A stretch of 64,000 nt of DNA, from positions 1 through 64,000 of the forward strand of contig CAKUAD010000006.1 in NCBI GenBank assembly GCA_934636265.1. Direction: 5' to 3'. This document shows positions 16,720 through 25,473 of the stretch, piece by piece. The notes beneath the pieces are model-generated. The model did no database searches. It was given only the letters and a program-made list of their open reading frames with translations, and was not told the origin of the DNA. A program made the position numbers and the translations under genes. How positions within the stretch are numbered: the stretch's first letter is position 1; each line of letters opens with the position of its first letter. The stretch comes from an uncultured Flavobacterium sp. (lineage in GTDB: Bacteria; Bacteroidota; Bacteroidia; Flavobacteriales; Flavobacteriaceae).

Positions 16720-17229
16720 TTAAGGAATTATCAAGGCCGAACACGCCTGACGCCCGCCCGCATTTCCGGTGGGTTGCGTGGTGTAATCATCGGCTTTTTC
16801 GTGAACGATCAGGCTTTTTCCCACAATATTTTTGGTCTCGTCATCACACCCGATACACCATTGGTCAGTTTCAAAAGTAATCTTGCCATGGCCGGAGGCA
16901 TCTGCGGTAAAATTTCCGATGTCGCCGCGGTGGTATTCACCTTCGCCCCATTTTCCGTGCTTCTTAAAGGTTGGATTCCAATGTCCGCCCGCCGACTCAA
17001 ACGTCCCGGCACAGTCAGCTTTTTCATGGATGTGTATGGCGTGCTCGCCCGGTGTCAGCCCTTGAAGGTGCGCTTCAAATTTCACTTTTTTGTCCTGCTG
17101 GGTAAACACGGCATTTCCAGTAATGCCAGATCCGGTGGCTGCGGTAAAATCAACTTTCAGTTCTTTTTTGGGAGAGGGACTGCAGGCAATCATCAATGCC
17201 ACTATTGCCGGATAAACAAGATTTCTCAT
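16720..17229 (-). CDS. sodC: Cu-Zn superoxide dismutase, lipoprotein
   Basis: 169 residues. The leader ends in a lipobox (MIAC, Cys16), so the enzyme is envelope-anchored. All metal ligand positions are visible: HIHE (two Cu His), GGHWNP, the bridging and Zn His in FKKHGKWG and EYHRGDIGN (with the Zn Asp), and LIVHEKADDY. The structural disulfide (ADCAGTF, RQACSAL) and the GNAGGR active-site Arg are also present. It removes superoxide outside the cytoplasm. Confidence 0.93.
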   Translation of the reverse strand: MRNLVYPAIVALMIACSPSPKKELKVDFTAATGSGITGNAVFTQQDKKVKFEAHLQGLTPGEHAIHIHEKADCAGTFESAGGHWNPTFKKHGKWGEGEYHRGDIGNFTADASGHGKITFETDQWCIGCDDETKNIVGKSLIVHEKADDYTTQPTGNAGGRQACSALIIP

Positions 17230-17335
17230 ATCGGTTTTTATTTAAAGTTAACCACAAAATTTAGTCTTTCGCAAAAAAATAAGTTAAAACCTGTCTTTAA
17301 CATTTGATGTCGCTGTAACTTTAAAATAAAAAACT

Positions 17336-18532
17336 ATGGATTTGCGTGCCGGATTCCCGCTTTGGCTTGTTCGCGACGGACTGCCTTTTTCATTCCCAAA
17401 ACTCAATAAAGACCTGGAAACCGATGTGCTCATCATAGGCGGGGGCATCACCGGTGCGTTGGTTAGGCATCACATGGCCGAGGCAGGAATCGCGACGGTT
17501 ACGGTTGATGCCAGAACCATTGGATTGGGCAGTACATGCGCAAGTACCTCGCTACTCCAGTACGAGATTGACACGCCGCTTTGGAAGCTCAGGGAACTCG
17601 TGGGCAGGGAAAAGGCCGACAGGGCATACCATCTGTGCAACCAGGCCATTGTGCAACTGGCTGAGATGTCGGGCAAAATCGGATACAAGGAATTCTTTCA
17701 CCGGGACAGCCTCTATTTTGCCGCTTACAAAAAGGATGTCAGGGATTTAAAAAAAGAATTCGATGCCCGACAGGAAGCCGGCTTTGATGTCAGGTGGCTG
17801 GAGGGTAAGGATGTCCGCCGCGAATTTGGGTTTGATGCCCCAGCGGCAATTTTGTCACATCACGGCGCCGAGGCCAACGCGTATCAGTTGATGCATACGC
17901 TGATGCAAAAGTTTCCCAATCATCCGGTGTTTGACCGGACCAAAATTCTATCGGCAATACCACTCGGAAAAGGCATGGTAGCCACTACATCGACCGGACA
18001 TAAGATTCGCGCTAAAAAGGTGGTTTACGCTACGGGATATGAAGTTGTGGAGGTACTGGACAAACCCATTGTAAAATTGTTGTCCACCTATGCGTTGGCC
18101 AGTGAGCATCAGCAAAACCTCCCGGCCTGGAAAGGAAGTACGTTGCTTTGGAACACGGCCGATCCCTATTTGTATATACGGGCCACAGCCGATGGGCGGA
18201 TTATTGTTGGCGGACGGGATGAGGAGTTTTACAGTCCCGTCAAACGCGATAAACTCATCAAAAGAAAGTCGGTGCAATTGGTTAACGACTTTAAAAAACT
18301 GTATCCGGAAATTGACCTTGTAGCCGAGTTCAGTTGGGCCGGTACTTTTGGATCGACCAAAGACGGCCTTCCTTTTATAGGCGTGTATGACAAAATGCCC
18401 AATAGTTATTTTGCCTTGGGTTTTGGCGGAAACGGCATCACTTTTAGCCAGGTAGCCGCTAAGTTGCTTGTGGATTTGTATAAAGGCATAAAAAACAGTG
18501 ATTTGGAGATCTTTTCATTTGACCGCGAATAA
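17336..18532 (+). CDS. FAD-dependent oxidoreductase of the DAO family
   Basis: 398 residues. The dinucleotide-binding fold is at about residues 28-60 (DVLIIGGGITGALVRHHM, then a VDAR acidic end of beta2). C-terminal blocks SWAGTFGSTKDGLPFIG and FALGFGGNGITFSQVAAKLL are typical of glycine oxidase/D-amino acid oxidase-like enzymes. The substrate cannot be read from the sequence; a small amine or amino acid is likely. It is a single gene with a TAACTTTA box 13 bases upstream of the start. Confidence 0.82.
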   Translation: MDLRAGFPLWLVRDGLPFSFPKLNKDLETDVLIIGGGITGALVRHHMAEAGIATVTVDARTIGLGSTCASTSLLQYEIDTPLWKLRELVGREKADRAYHLCNQAIVQLAEMSGKIGYKEFFHRDSLYFAAYKKDVRDLKKEFDARQEAGFDVRWLEGKDVRREFGFDAPAAILSHHGAEANAYQLMHTLMQKFPNHPVFDRTKILSAIPLGKGMVATTSTGHKIRAKKVVYATGYEVVEVLDKPIVKLLSTYALASEHQQNLPAWKGSTLLWNTADPYLYIRATADGRIIVGGRDEEFYSPVKRDKLIKRKSVQLVNDFKKLYPEIDLVAEFSWAGTFGSTKDGLPFIGVYDKMPNSYFALGFGGNGITFSQVAAKLLVDLYKGIKNSDLEIFSFDRE

Positions 18533-18584
18533 ATCCTATAACATTCCTTTCAAATTTTGTAACGCAACTGTTTTGGTGGTCAAG

Positions 18585-18592
18585 TAATTTTG
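18585..18592 (+). promoter_or_regulatory. -7 box TAATTTTG for the lmo0937-like gene
   Basis: Exact TAnnTTTG match, 45 bases upstream of the ATG at 18638. A TTTG at 18556-18559 is 25 bases upstream. Confidence 0.45.
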
Positions 18593-18637
18593 GATTATAA
18601 GTTAAAATCAACATTACTAACCAAATATTTAAAAATC

Positions 18638-18799
18638 ATGGGAAATTTATTGTACACTATTGCGGTGATTCTGGTAATCATTTGGGCGATCAGCTTTTTG
18701 GGCGGATTTGTAACCGGAAGCCTTATTCATATTCTTCTGGTCATTGCAATCATCGTAGTTCTTTTGCGAATTATCCAGGGACGCAAACCGTTAGATTAA
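18638..18799 (+). CDS. lmo0937-family small membrane protein
   Basis: 53 residues from the ATG at 18638 (MGNLLYTIAVILVIIW). Two membrane helices, about residues 3-21 and 27-45, end in RIIQGRKPLD. Size and start match the lmo0937 family of tiny membrane proteins, often stress-linked and without known mechanism. An in-frame GTG/TTG-type extension to 18590 is unlikely because the hydrophobic family start is at 18638. Confidence 0.82.
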   Translation: MGNLLYTIAVILVIIWAISFLGGFVTGSLIHILLVIAIIVVLLRIIQGRKPLD

Positions 18800-18820
18800 C
18801 CAAAACGATCAAAAGCAAAA

Positions 18821-18851
18821 AACCGTCGCTGATTAGCGGCGGTTTTTTTTT
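18821..18851 (+). terminator. Strong terminator after the lmo0937-like gene
   Basis: Ten-bp stem AACCGTCGCT/AGCGGCGGTT (18821-18830, 18835-18844, one G-T pair), GATT loop, followed by T9. Confidence 0.93.
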
Positions 18852-18867
18852 GGGAATTGATAAATGG

Positions 18868-20661
18868 TTAGAAGCAATATTGGTTTTCGGCAATCAGTTT
18901 TTGGGCAATGGTTTCCTTTAGACTGACCACGTTGGGAATGTTGTTGTACTTGGTAAAGCGTCTGAGTCCCATCATCATCATACGCTGTTCGTCGCCCTCG
19001 GCAAATGATGCGATTCCTTCCTTACCTTTGGTATACACCAAGTCGACGGCATTGTACAGGTAAAGCTGCGCCATCGCTATCTGTGCTTTTGCGTGATCCG
19101 CGCCCAGTTTCTTGGCCATTTTCTCGGTCCTTAAAACGGTCGATTCGGCCAGATAGATTTCGATCAGGATGTCGGCGGCAGCCATCAGGAGTTGCTGGTG
19201 GCTTTCCAGATCCGGCCCGTATTTTTGCACCGCGCTTCCGGCCACCATAAGGAAGGCCTTTTTCAGCTTGGCGATCATTTCCTTCTCCTCGGCAAATAAT
19301 TCACTGTAATCGGGAATTTCAAAATCAGGGATTCCCATCAATTCTTCGGCAACTTTCATCGCCGGATTGAGCAGATCCACATGGCCTTTCATCGCTTTTT
19401 TGACCAACATCCCTACGCTGAGCATCCGGTTAATCTCATTGGTGCCTTCATAAATCCGTGCAATCCGCGCATCCCGCCAGGCGCTTTCCATTGGCGTATC
19501 TTCAGAAAAGCCCATGCCACCCAAAATTTGGATGCCCTCATCCGAACAGTTCTGGATATCTTCGGACACGGCCACTTTAAGGATCGAACACTCGATGGCA
19601 AATTCCTCGACGCCTTTCAATTCAGCTTCCTGATGTGACGCTCCCGCAGCCTCGCGAAGCTTGATACGGGTTTCGATGTCTTTGGCCGCCCGATAGGTGG
19701 CGCTTTCACCCGCAAAGGCGCTGGTGGCCATCATGGCAAGTTTAGAGCGGATGGCGCCAAAAGATGAAATCGGAACGTTAAACTGAACGCGCTCATTGGC
19801 ATATTGTACCGCTCCCGATGTCACCCGGCGTTGGGCATCCAGGCAGGCAGCCGCCAGTTTGATCCTGCCGACGTTAAGGGCGTTCATCGCAATTTTGAAT
19901 CCTTCGCCGCGACCGGCCAGCATGTTGTTTACGGGAACCTTGGTTTCGTTAAAGAAAACCTGTCGGGTAGATGAGGCGCGAATTCCCAGTTTGTGTTCTT
20001 CCTCATTCATCGAAATCCCGTTTGACGGATCGTTTTCCACAATGAAGCCGGTGATGTTTTTGTCGTCTTCAATACGCGCAAACACAATAAACAGGTTGCA
20101 GAATCCGGCGTTGGAAATCCACATTTTTTGTCCGGTGATGCTGTAGTGGGTGCCATCGGCCGACAAAACAGCCTTGGTCTTTCCTGAATTGGCATCTGAT
20201 CCGGCTCCGGGTTCCGTCAGGCAGTATGCGCCAAACCACTCGCCCGTAGCCAGTTTTGGGACGTATTTTTGTTTTTGCTCTTCCGTACCGTAAAGCGTGA
20301 TGGGCATCGTACCAATACCGGTGTGTGCGCCAAAAGCTGTCGAGAATGATCCGGTGGCACCGGAAATATAATCGCATACCAGACAAGTGTCCACGAACCC
20401 GGCACCCATTCCGCCGTAGGCTTCAGGAACGGCAACGCTCAGGAAACCCATGTCGCCGGCCTTGCGCATACACGCCTCGGTAAAAGCGTAGTCTTTGTTT
20501 TCAAATCTGATTTTGTTGGGCCAGATTTCCTTGTCGACGAATTCCTTTACCGAATCGCGCATCATGATTTGCTCTTCGGAGAAATCCTCAGGCGTAAAAA
20601 TATCTTCGCACTTGCTTTCCCTTACAAGGAACTGTCCGCCGCGGATTACGTCTTTTTCCAT
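18868..20661 (-). CDS. Acyl-CoA dehydrogenase (VLCAD-like, long form)
   Basis: 597 residues, longer than the 380-residue short forms because of a C-terminal helical extension, as in VLCAD-type enzymes. Blocks: EAYGGMGAGFVDTCLV, CLTEPGAGSDANSGKT, GQKMWISNAGFCNLF, ILGGMGFSEDTPMESAWRD and ARIARIYEGTNEINR, which carries the catalytic-base region. It makes trans-2-enoyl-CoA in the first step of beta-oxidation, passing electrons to ETF. It is the last gene of the leftward marR-HAD-thiolase-ACAD operon. Confidence 0.93.
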   Translation of the reverse strand: MEKDVIRGGQFLVRESKCEDIFTPEDFSEEQIMMRDSVKEFVDKEIWPNKIRFENKDYAFTEACMRKAGDMGFLSVAVPEAYGGMGAGFVDTCLVCDYISGATGSFSTAFGAHTGIGTMPITLYGTEEQKQKYVPKLATGEWFGAYCLTEPGAGSDANSGKTKAVLSADGTHYSITGQKMWISNAGFCNLFIVFARIEDDKNITGFIVENDPSNGISMNEEEHKLGIRASSTRQVFFNETKVPVNNMLAGRGEGFKIAMNALNVGRIKLAAACLDAQRRVTSGAVQYANERVQFNVPISSFGAIRSKLAMMATSAFAGESATYRAAKDIETRIKLREAAGASHQEAELKGVEEFAIECSILKVAVSEDIQNCSDEGIQILGGMGFSEDTPMESAWRDARIARIYEGTNEINRMLSVGMLVKKAMKGHVDLLNPAMKVAEELMGIPDFEIPDYSELFAEEKEMIAKLKKAFLMVAGSAVQKYGPDLESHQQLLMAAADILIEIYLAESTVLRTEKMAKKLGADHAKAQIAMAQLYLYNAVDLVYTKGKEGIASFAEGDEQRMMMMGLRRFTKYNNIPNVVSLKETIAQKLIAENQYCF

Positions 20662-20797
20662 AATTATTACGAATTTGAATATAAGTTAGTTGTTGGTTGC
20701 TTTTCTTGAGCAAAGAAGAAAGACCGCTCTTGCTTAAAGAAGAAAAATTTATTTCAGTTTGCGCATAAAGCCAGCAATGATTGCGATCTTTCTTCTC
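20662..20797. repeat. Intergenic paired-arm element in the beta-oxidation operon (1)
   Basis: AGAAGAAAGACCGC (about 20714-20727) is complementary to GCGATCTTTCTTCT (20783-20796) over 14 positions with one mismatch, which is a G-U pair in the leftward transcript. The unit AAAGACCGCTCTTGCTTAAAGAAG also resembles units in the next spacer (21994-22060). Confidence 0.5.
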
Positions 20798-21979
20798 TCA
20801 AAGAAGCTCGTAAATCCCGGCGGCTCCCTGCCCGGTTCCCACACACATCGTCACCATGCCGTACTTTAGGCCGCGCCGCTTCATCTCGTCAAATAACTGC
20901 ACCGACAGTTTTGCGCCCGTACAGCCCAGCGGGTGTCCCAGGGCGATCGCACCGCCGTTTACGTTGATGATATCCGGGTTAAGACCCAATTCGCGGATGA
21001 CGGCCAGCGACTGCGATGCAAAAGCTTCGTTGAGTTCGATGAGCTGGATGTCATTCTGGTTCATTCCGGCCTGTTTAAGCGCTTTTGGAATGGCCTTGAC
21101 CGGACCGATGCCCATGATTCTCGGCTCGACTCCGGCCGATGCATACGTCACCAATCGGGCAATGGGTTCCAGGTTGAGTTCCTTGACCATTTCTTCACTC
21201 ATGATCATGACAAAGGCAGCTCCGTCGCTCATCTGTGACGAATTTCCCGCGGTTACCGAGCCATCGGCGGCAAATACCGGCTTGAGTTTGGCCAGCGCTT
21301 CCAGATTGGTATCGGCGCGCGGACCTTCGTCTTTTGTGACATTATACGTTTTTGTGGCTTTTTTGCCTTTTTCGTCCAGATAAGTTTGTTCAACCGCAAT
21401 CGGAACGATTTGATTGTCAAATTTACCCTCGGCCTGAGCCTTCAACGCTTTTTGGTGCGACTGGTACGCAAAAGCGTCCTGATCTTCACGCGAGACGTTG
21501 AATTGCTTGGCGACTGCTTCGGCAGTGAGGCCCATTCCCCAGTAATAATCTTCGTGCCCTTCCTTGGCCACGCGGTAATCTGGGGTGGGTTTATAGCCGC
21601 CCATCGGGATAAAGCTCATGCTTTCCGCTCCGCCCGCAATGATGCAATCAGCCATTCCTGACTGGATGCGCGCGGTGGCAAGCCCGATGGTTTCCAATCC
21701 CGAGGCGCAATAGCGGTTTACGGTTACCCCCGGAACGTCGGTGACTTTGAGTCCCATCAGCGAGATCAACCGGCCCACGTTAAGTCCTTGTTCGGCCTCG
21801 GGCATGGCGTTTCCTACCATGACGTCGTCAATGCGGGATTTGTCAAAATCCGGCAATTCTTTCATCAGGTATTCGATGGTCTCGGCGGCGAGTTCGTCGG
21901 GGCGCTTAAAGCGAAAAACCCCTTTGGGCGCTTTGCCCACCGCCGTGCGGAATCCTTTTACTATGTATGCTGTTTTCAT
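20798..21979 (-). CDS. fadA: Acetyl-CoA C-acyltransferase (3-ketoacyl-CoA thiolase)
   Basis: 393 residues from the ATG at 21979 (MKTAYIVKGFRTAVGKAP); the frame runs on to 22141, but that part covers the spacer repeats. The acyl-accepting Cys is in VNRYCASGLETIGLA, the His in GGAIALGHPLGCTGA and the second Cys in MVTMCVGTGQGAAG. It cleaves 3-ketoacyl-CoA to acetyl-CoA and a shortened acyl-CoA. It lies between the acyl-CoA dehydrogenase and HAD/hydratase genes, completing the cycle. Confidence 0.95.
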   Translation of the reverse strand: MKTAYIVKGFRTAVGKAPKGVFRFKRPDELAAETIEYLMKELPDFDKSRIDDVMVGNAMPEAEQGLNVGRLISLMGLKVTDVPGVTVNRYCASGLETIGLATARIQSGMADCIIAGGAESMSFIPMGGYKPTPDYRVAKEGHEDYYWGMGLTAEAVAKQFNVSREDQDAFAYQSHQKALKAQAEGKFDNQIVPIAVEQTYLDEKGKKATKTYNVTKDEGPRADTNLEALAKLKPVFAADGSVTAGNSSQMSDGAAFVMIMSEEMVKELNLEPIARLVTYASAGVEPRIMGIGPVKAIPKALKQAGMNQNDIQLIELNEAFASQSLAVIRELGLNPDIINVNGGAIALGHPLGCTGAKLSVQLFDEMKRRGLKYGMVTMCVGTGQGAAGIYELL

Positions 21980-21993
21980 GTTTATTTTTTTTT

Positions 21994-22060
21994 GAGAGGA
22001 AAGACGCTTCGCTAAAAGAAGCAAGATCGCTTCACTGAAAGACAGGCAGTCTTTTCTCTT
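21994..22060. repeat. Intergenic paired-arm element in the beta-oxidation operon (2)
   Basis: GAGAGGAAAGAC (21994-22005) faces GTCTTTTCTCTT (22049-22060), complementary except for two weak positions. Between them are two similar 24-25-base units, GGAAAGACGCTTCGCTAAAAGAAG and CAAGATCGCTTCACTGAAAGAC. Same family as the element at 20662-20797. Confidence 0.5.
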
Positions 22061-22071
22061 TCTTCTTTTCT

Positions 22072-24456
22072 CTAATTTCTCAACGGCTTCCCTTTCGTCA
22101 ACATATACTGAATCCTCTCCAGGGTTTTGCGCTCGGTGCACAACGACAAAAAGGCTTCGCGCTCCAGATCCAAAAGGTATTGTTCGGTTACCAATGTTGG
22201 TTCAGACAGGTCGCCGCCGGCCATGACGTAGGCCAGTTTGTTGGCAATTTTGCGGTCGTGTTCGGAGATGTATTTTCCGGCTTGCATCTGGTCGGTTCCC
22301 ACCAGGAACATACCTAGTGCCTGTTTACCCAGCACTTTCACGTCCTTGCGGCGCGCCGGTTGGGTGTAACCGGCTTCGGCCATGATAAGCGCGTGTTTCT
22401 TGGCTTCGGCAATCTGGCGGTCGCGGTTAACCACCACCACGTCTTTTTGCTGAAGGATTCCCAAATCAAAGGCTTCATAGGCCGATGTGGAAACTTTGGC
22501 CATTCCGATGGTCAGGAAGTACTCCTGCAGCACGTTGAGTTCGACATCGTTTTTGCGGAACGTATCTGACGCGCGGAGTGCCATTTCCTTTGATCCGCCG
22601 CCGCCCGGGATAACGCCCACGCCAAACTCGACAAGCCCGATGTAGGTTTCGGCCGCGGCCACTACTTTATCAGCGTGCATCGACATTTCACATCCGCCGC
22701 CAAGGGTCATGCCGTGCGGTGCCACGACCACGGGAATTGCTGAATAACGGCAGCGCATCATCGTGTCCTGAAAGAGTTTGATGGCCATGTTGAGTTCGTC
22801 GTATTCCTGTTCGACGGCCATCATGAAAATCATTCCGATGTTGGCGCCTACCGAGAAATTGGCGCCCTGGTTGCCGATGACCAGACCTTGATATTCTTTT
22901 TCAGCCAGGTCGATGGCTTTGTTGATGCCTTGCAGAACCCCGCCGCCGATGGTGTTCATCTTGGAGCGGAATTCGAGGTTCAGGATGCCGTCGCCCAAAT
23001 CCTGGATGACAGCGTCGGGGTTGCTCCAGACTTTTTTGTTCTCGCGGATGTTGTCCAGGATGATAAACGAATCCTGTCCGGGCTTTTTGAGTTGTGATTT
23101 TGATGGGATGTCGTAATAATAAGTAGCGCCGTCCTTGACGCTGTAGAACGTCTGGCCCGATGCGGCCATTTCATCAACCCACGACGCGTACGAAAGGTTT
23201 TGCGCCTTGATCAGTTCGATGCCTTTCTCGATGCCCACTGCATCCCAAATTTCAAACGGACCGTTTTCCCAGCCGAATCCGGCTTTCATGGCGTCGTCTA
23301 TTTTATAAGTCTCATCGGCAATTTCAGGGATTCGGTTAGAGACATAAGCAAACATTCCCGCAAAGTTCTTTTGGTAGAATTCACCTGCTTTATCGGTTCC
23401 TGTAATCAGGACTTTAAAGCGATCAATAGGTTTCTCGATGGTTTTGGTGAGTTCTAGCGTTGCGAACGATGCTTTTTTGCCCGGGCGATATTGCATGGTG
23501 TCCAGATCGAGCGTCAGGATTTCCTTGCCTTCTTTTTTGTAGAATCCGCTGCCGGTTTTTGATCCCAGCCATTGGTTCCGGGTCATTTTGTCGATATAAT
23601 CCGGCAGCTTGAACAAATGATGCATTTCATCGTTGGGGACGTTTTCGTACAATCCGTTGGCTACGTGGACCAAGGTGTCGAGACCTACAACGTCAACCGT
23701 ACGGAAAGTAGCCGATTTTGGCCTTCCGATGACGGGTCCGGTGAGTTTGTCGACTTCCTCGACCGTGAGCCCCATCTCCTTAACCAAATGAAACAATGAC
23801 TGGATTCCATAAATTCCAATCCGGTTCCCGATAAACGCCGGAGTATCCTTGGCGATTACCGGTGTTTTGCCCAGGAACCTGTCGGCATATCCGGCCAAAA
23901 AGTCGAGTACTTCCTTTTTGGTATCGGGTCCGGGAATAATTTCAAATAATTTGAGATATCGCGCCGGATTAAAAAAGTGGGTGCCGCAAAAATGCTCCCG
24001 GAAATCCTGGCTGCGCCCCTCGCTCATATACGAGATTGGGATGCCTGATGTGTTTGACGTGATGAGCGTTCCCGGCCTGCGGTATTTTTCAATTTGCTCA
24101 AACACCTGTTTTTTAATGTCCAGCCTTTCCACAACGACCTCTATGATCCAGTCGACGTCGGCCAATTTTGCCAGGTCGTCGGTGGTATTGCCCGTCACAA
24201 TGCGATTTGCAAATTTGGTGTGGTAAATAGGAGAGGGCTTTTGTTTGAGCGCCGTGGCCAGATTGTCATTGACCATGCGGTTGCGGACGGCCGCGCTTTC
24301 AAGGGTCAGGCCTTTTTTCTCTTCGGCCGGTGTGAGCTCGCGCGGGGCGATGTCAAGCAAAAGGACTTGCACCCCAATGTTGGCAAAGTGGCAGGCAATG
24401 CCTGATCCCATAATGCCCGATCCCAGAACAGCTACTTTTTTGATGTTGCGTTTCAT
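22072..24456 (-). CDS. Fused 3-hydroxyacyl-CoA dehydrogenase / enoyl-CoA hydratase
   Basis: 794 residues. The NAD-binding dehydrogenase is N-terminal (VAVLGSGIMGSGIACHFANIG, then FFNPARYLKLFEIIPG and DTPAFIGNRIG), and the crotonase-like hydratase is C-terminal (NQGANFSVGANIGMIFMMA, GMTLGGGCEMSMHADKVV, EFGVGVIPGGGGSKEMALR). This order is that of FadN-type proteins, the reverse of E. coli FadB. It carries out steps two and three of beta-oxidation in the cytoplasm. The MarR gene ends four bases before its start. Confidence 0.94.
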   Translation of the reverse strand: MKRNIKKVAVLGSGIMGSGIACHFANIGVQVLLLDIAPRELTPAEEKKGLTLESAAVRNRMVNDNLATALKQKPSPIYHTKFANRIVTGNTTDDLAKLADVDWIIEVVVERLDIKKQVFEQIEKYRRPGTLITSNTSGIPISYMSEGRSQDFREHFCGTHFFNPARYLKLFEIIPGPDTKKEVLDFLAGYADRFLGKTPVIAKDTPAFIGNRIGIYGIQSLFHLVKEMGLTVEEVDKLTGPVIGRPKSATFRTVDVVGLDTLVHVANGLYENVPNDEMHHLFKLPDYIDKMTRNQWLGSKTGSGFYKKEGKEILTLDLDTMQYRPGKKASFATLELTKTIEKPIDRFKVLITGTDKAGEFYQKNFAGMFAYVSNRIPEIADETYKIDDAMKAGFGWENGPFEIWDAVGIEKGIELIKAQNLSYASWVDEMAASGQTFYSVKDGATYYYDIPSKSQLKKPGQDSFIILDNIRENKKVWSNPDAVIQDLGDGILNLEFRSKMNTIGGGVLQGINKAIDLAEKEYQGLVIGNQGANFSVGANIGMIFMMAVEQEYDELNMAIKLFQDTMMRCRYSAIPVVVAPHGMTLGGGCEMSMHADKVVAAAETYIGLVEFGVGVIPGGGGSKEMALRASDTFRKNDVELNVLQEYFLTIGMAKVSTSAYEAFDLGILQQKDVVVVNRDRQIAEAKKHALIMAEAGYTQPARRKDVKVLGKQALGMFLVGTDQMQAGKYISEHDRKIANKLAYVMAGGDLSEPTLVTEQYLLDLEREAFLSLCTERKTLERIQYMLTKGKPLRN

Positions 24457-24459
24457 GCT

Positions 24460-24906
24460 TTAGGAATTATCGTCCGGAAAAATCTGTTTCCCGGATATCA
24501 TTTCGTTTATAATCTCGGCTACTTCAACAAAATGTTGCATTTGCACCTCGGTGACGCGACTCTTGATGGCGTCGTTAAAGCGCAAGACTGTCGCCTTTGA
24601 CAATTCGCGTTTTTCGCGTCCAAAAGGCGTCAGGTAAATCAGGACGCCGCGGCCATCTTCCGGATTAGGGCGTCTTTCAATGAGGCCTTTTTCTTCCATC
24701 GATTTCAGTGTTCGCGTCAAGCTTGTGGCTTCCATTCCCATTCTCGGGCCAAGCGCGGTTGACGGCGTTCCCTGTTCGCGGTCGATGCTCAATAGCGCAA
24801 ACCCGACAGCCATCGAGGCTCCGTACTTGGTGGCTTCCTCATTGTACATTCGGGAAACCGCCTGCCATGTGGCCCGTAAAATATAGTCTATCGTCTTTTC
24901 CTTCAT
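24460..24906 (-). CDS. MarR-family regulator of the beta-oxidation operon
   Basis: 148 residues with the MarR winged helix: a helix around ALLSIDREQGTPSTALG, recognition part EATSLTRTLKSMEEKGLIERRPNPEDGRGVLIYLT and a dimerisation helix at the C-terminus. First gene of the leftward operon, so it probably controls the three enzymes behind it, perhaps sensing acyl-CoA (inference). Its promoter region carries a perfect 12-bp palindrome. Confidence 0.9.
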   Translation of the reverse strand: MKEKTIDYILRATWQAVSRMYNEEATKYGASMAVGFALLSIDREQGTPSTALGPRMGMEATSLTRTLKSMEEKGLIERRPNPEDGRGVLIYLTPFGREKRELSKATVLRFNDAIKSRVTEVQMQHFVEVAEIINEMISGKQIFPDDNS

Positions 24907-24937
24907 CCCGATGGGCCAAAAAGTGATTCGTTGAAAT

Positions 24938-24968
24938 CAAAGATAATAAAAAATACTATGCGCGCATA
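24938..24968 (-). promoter_or_regulatory. marR promoter with palindromic operator TATGCGCGCATA
   Basis: The minus-strand -7 box TATCTTTG occupies 24938-24945. Directly upstream, at 24957-24968, is TATGCGCGCATA, a perfect 12-bp palindrome lying between the -33 and -7 positions, where a bound repressor dimer would block transcription. Autoregulation by the MarR protein is inferred. Confidence 0.55.
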
Positions 24969-24969
24969 A

Positions 24970-25473
24970 TAAAATTGAAAAATAATAAACGGTGCAACTC
25001 ATTAATTGGAGGAGGGTCCTGTAGTGGCAAATGGGATTTATTGATTTTATATCGGGAGTTGTCGATCGGAAACTCAAATTCACTCCTGGCTTTGATGATA
25101 TCGCCAAAGAATACCATCTAAATCCAAATGACCGGAAATGTCGGAATCGGCGATTAATCGAACCCCGTCCTAAGGCCCTGATCGATCTCCCTTTGCCAAA
25201 TCTCCCTACGCATTTTGGAATACGCGTTCATCAGTTCGGGCGATAAATCCTTCGACTGAATAGTGCGGTTTACCAGTATATATTTTAACTTTCGTAGTCC
25301 TCTGACGAGAGGGGTAACATGATTTGGGCTAAGATTTCCTGTGATGCGTTCATTTTAAAAGCGGTTTATTGAATATTAGCTTGTTTCCTTGTGAATAGGC
25401 ATCCAGTCTCAAAAGATTTCTTGACTCAAAGCACGTTGGAAAAATGAACAATCCTCTACCGTGCAGGATAATT
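24970..25473. other. Gene-poor, AT-rich spacer with gene debris
   Basis: This 504-base stretch separates marR from the 133-residue ORF. It contains a 71-codon forward frame at 25031-25246, whose first 38 codons read protein-like (MGFIDFISGVVDRKLKF...) but then run antisense to the remnant at 25154-25354, and a small hairpin CCTCT/AGAGG near 25300. I find no promoter box, RNA gene or complete ORF that I would trust. Confidence 0.45.
25154..25354 (-). pseudogene. Open frame without start, probable gene remnant
   Basis: 66 codons read as normal protein (NHVTPLVRGLRKLKYILVN, then LSPELMNAYSKMRREIWQRE) and end at a TAA at 25154. The frame begins right after a stop and has no ATG or GTG before its middle. 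An overlapping frame offers an ATG at 25353 but stops after 22 codons (MNASQEILAQIMLPLSSEDY). A frameshift joining the two would give a plausible protein, so this looks like a decayed gene. I do not recognise the family. Confidence 0.4.

Noticed and set aside
20662-22071. CRISPR-like repeats in the beta-oxidation spacers
   Set aside because: Only two or three degenerate units, no uniform spacers and no cas genes; treated as paired-arm intergenic elements.
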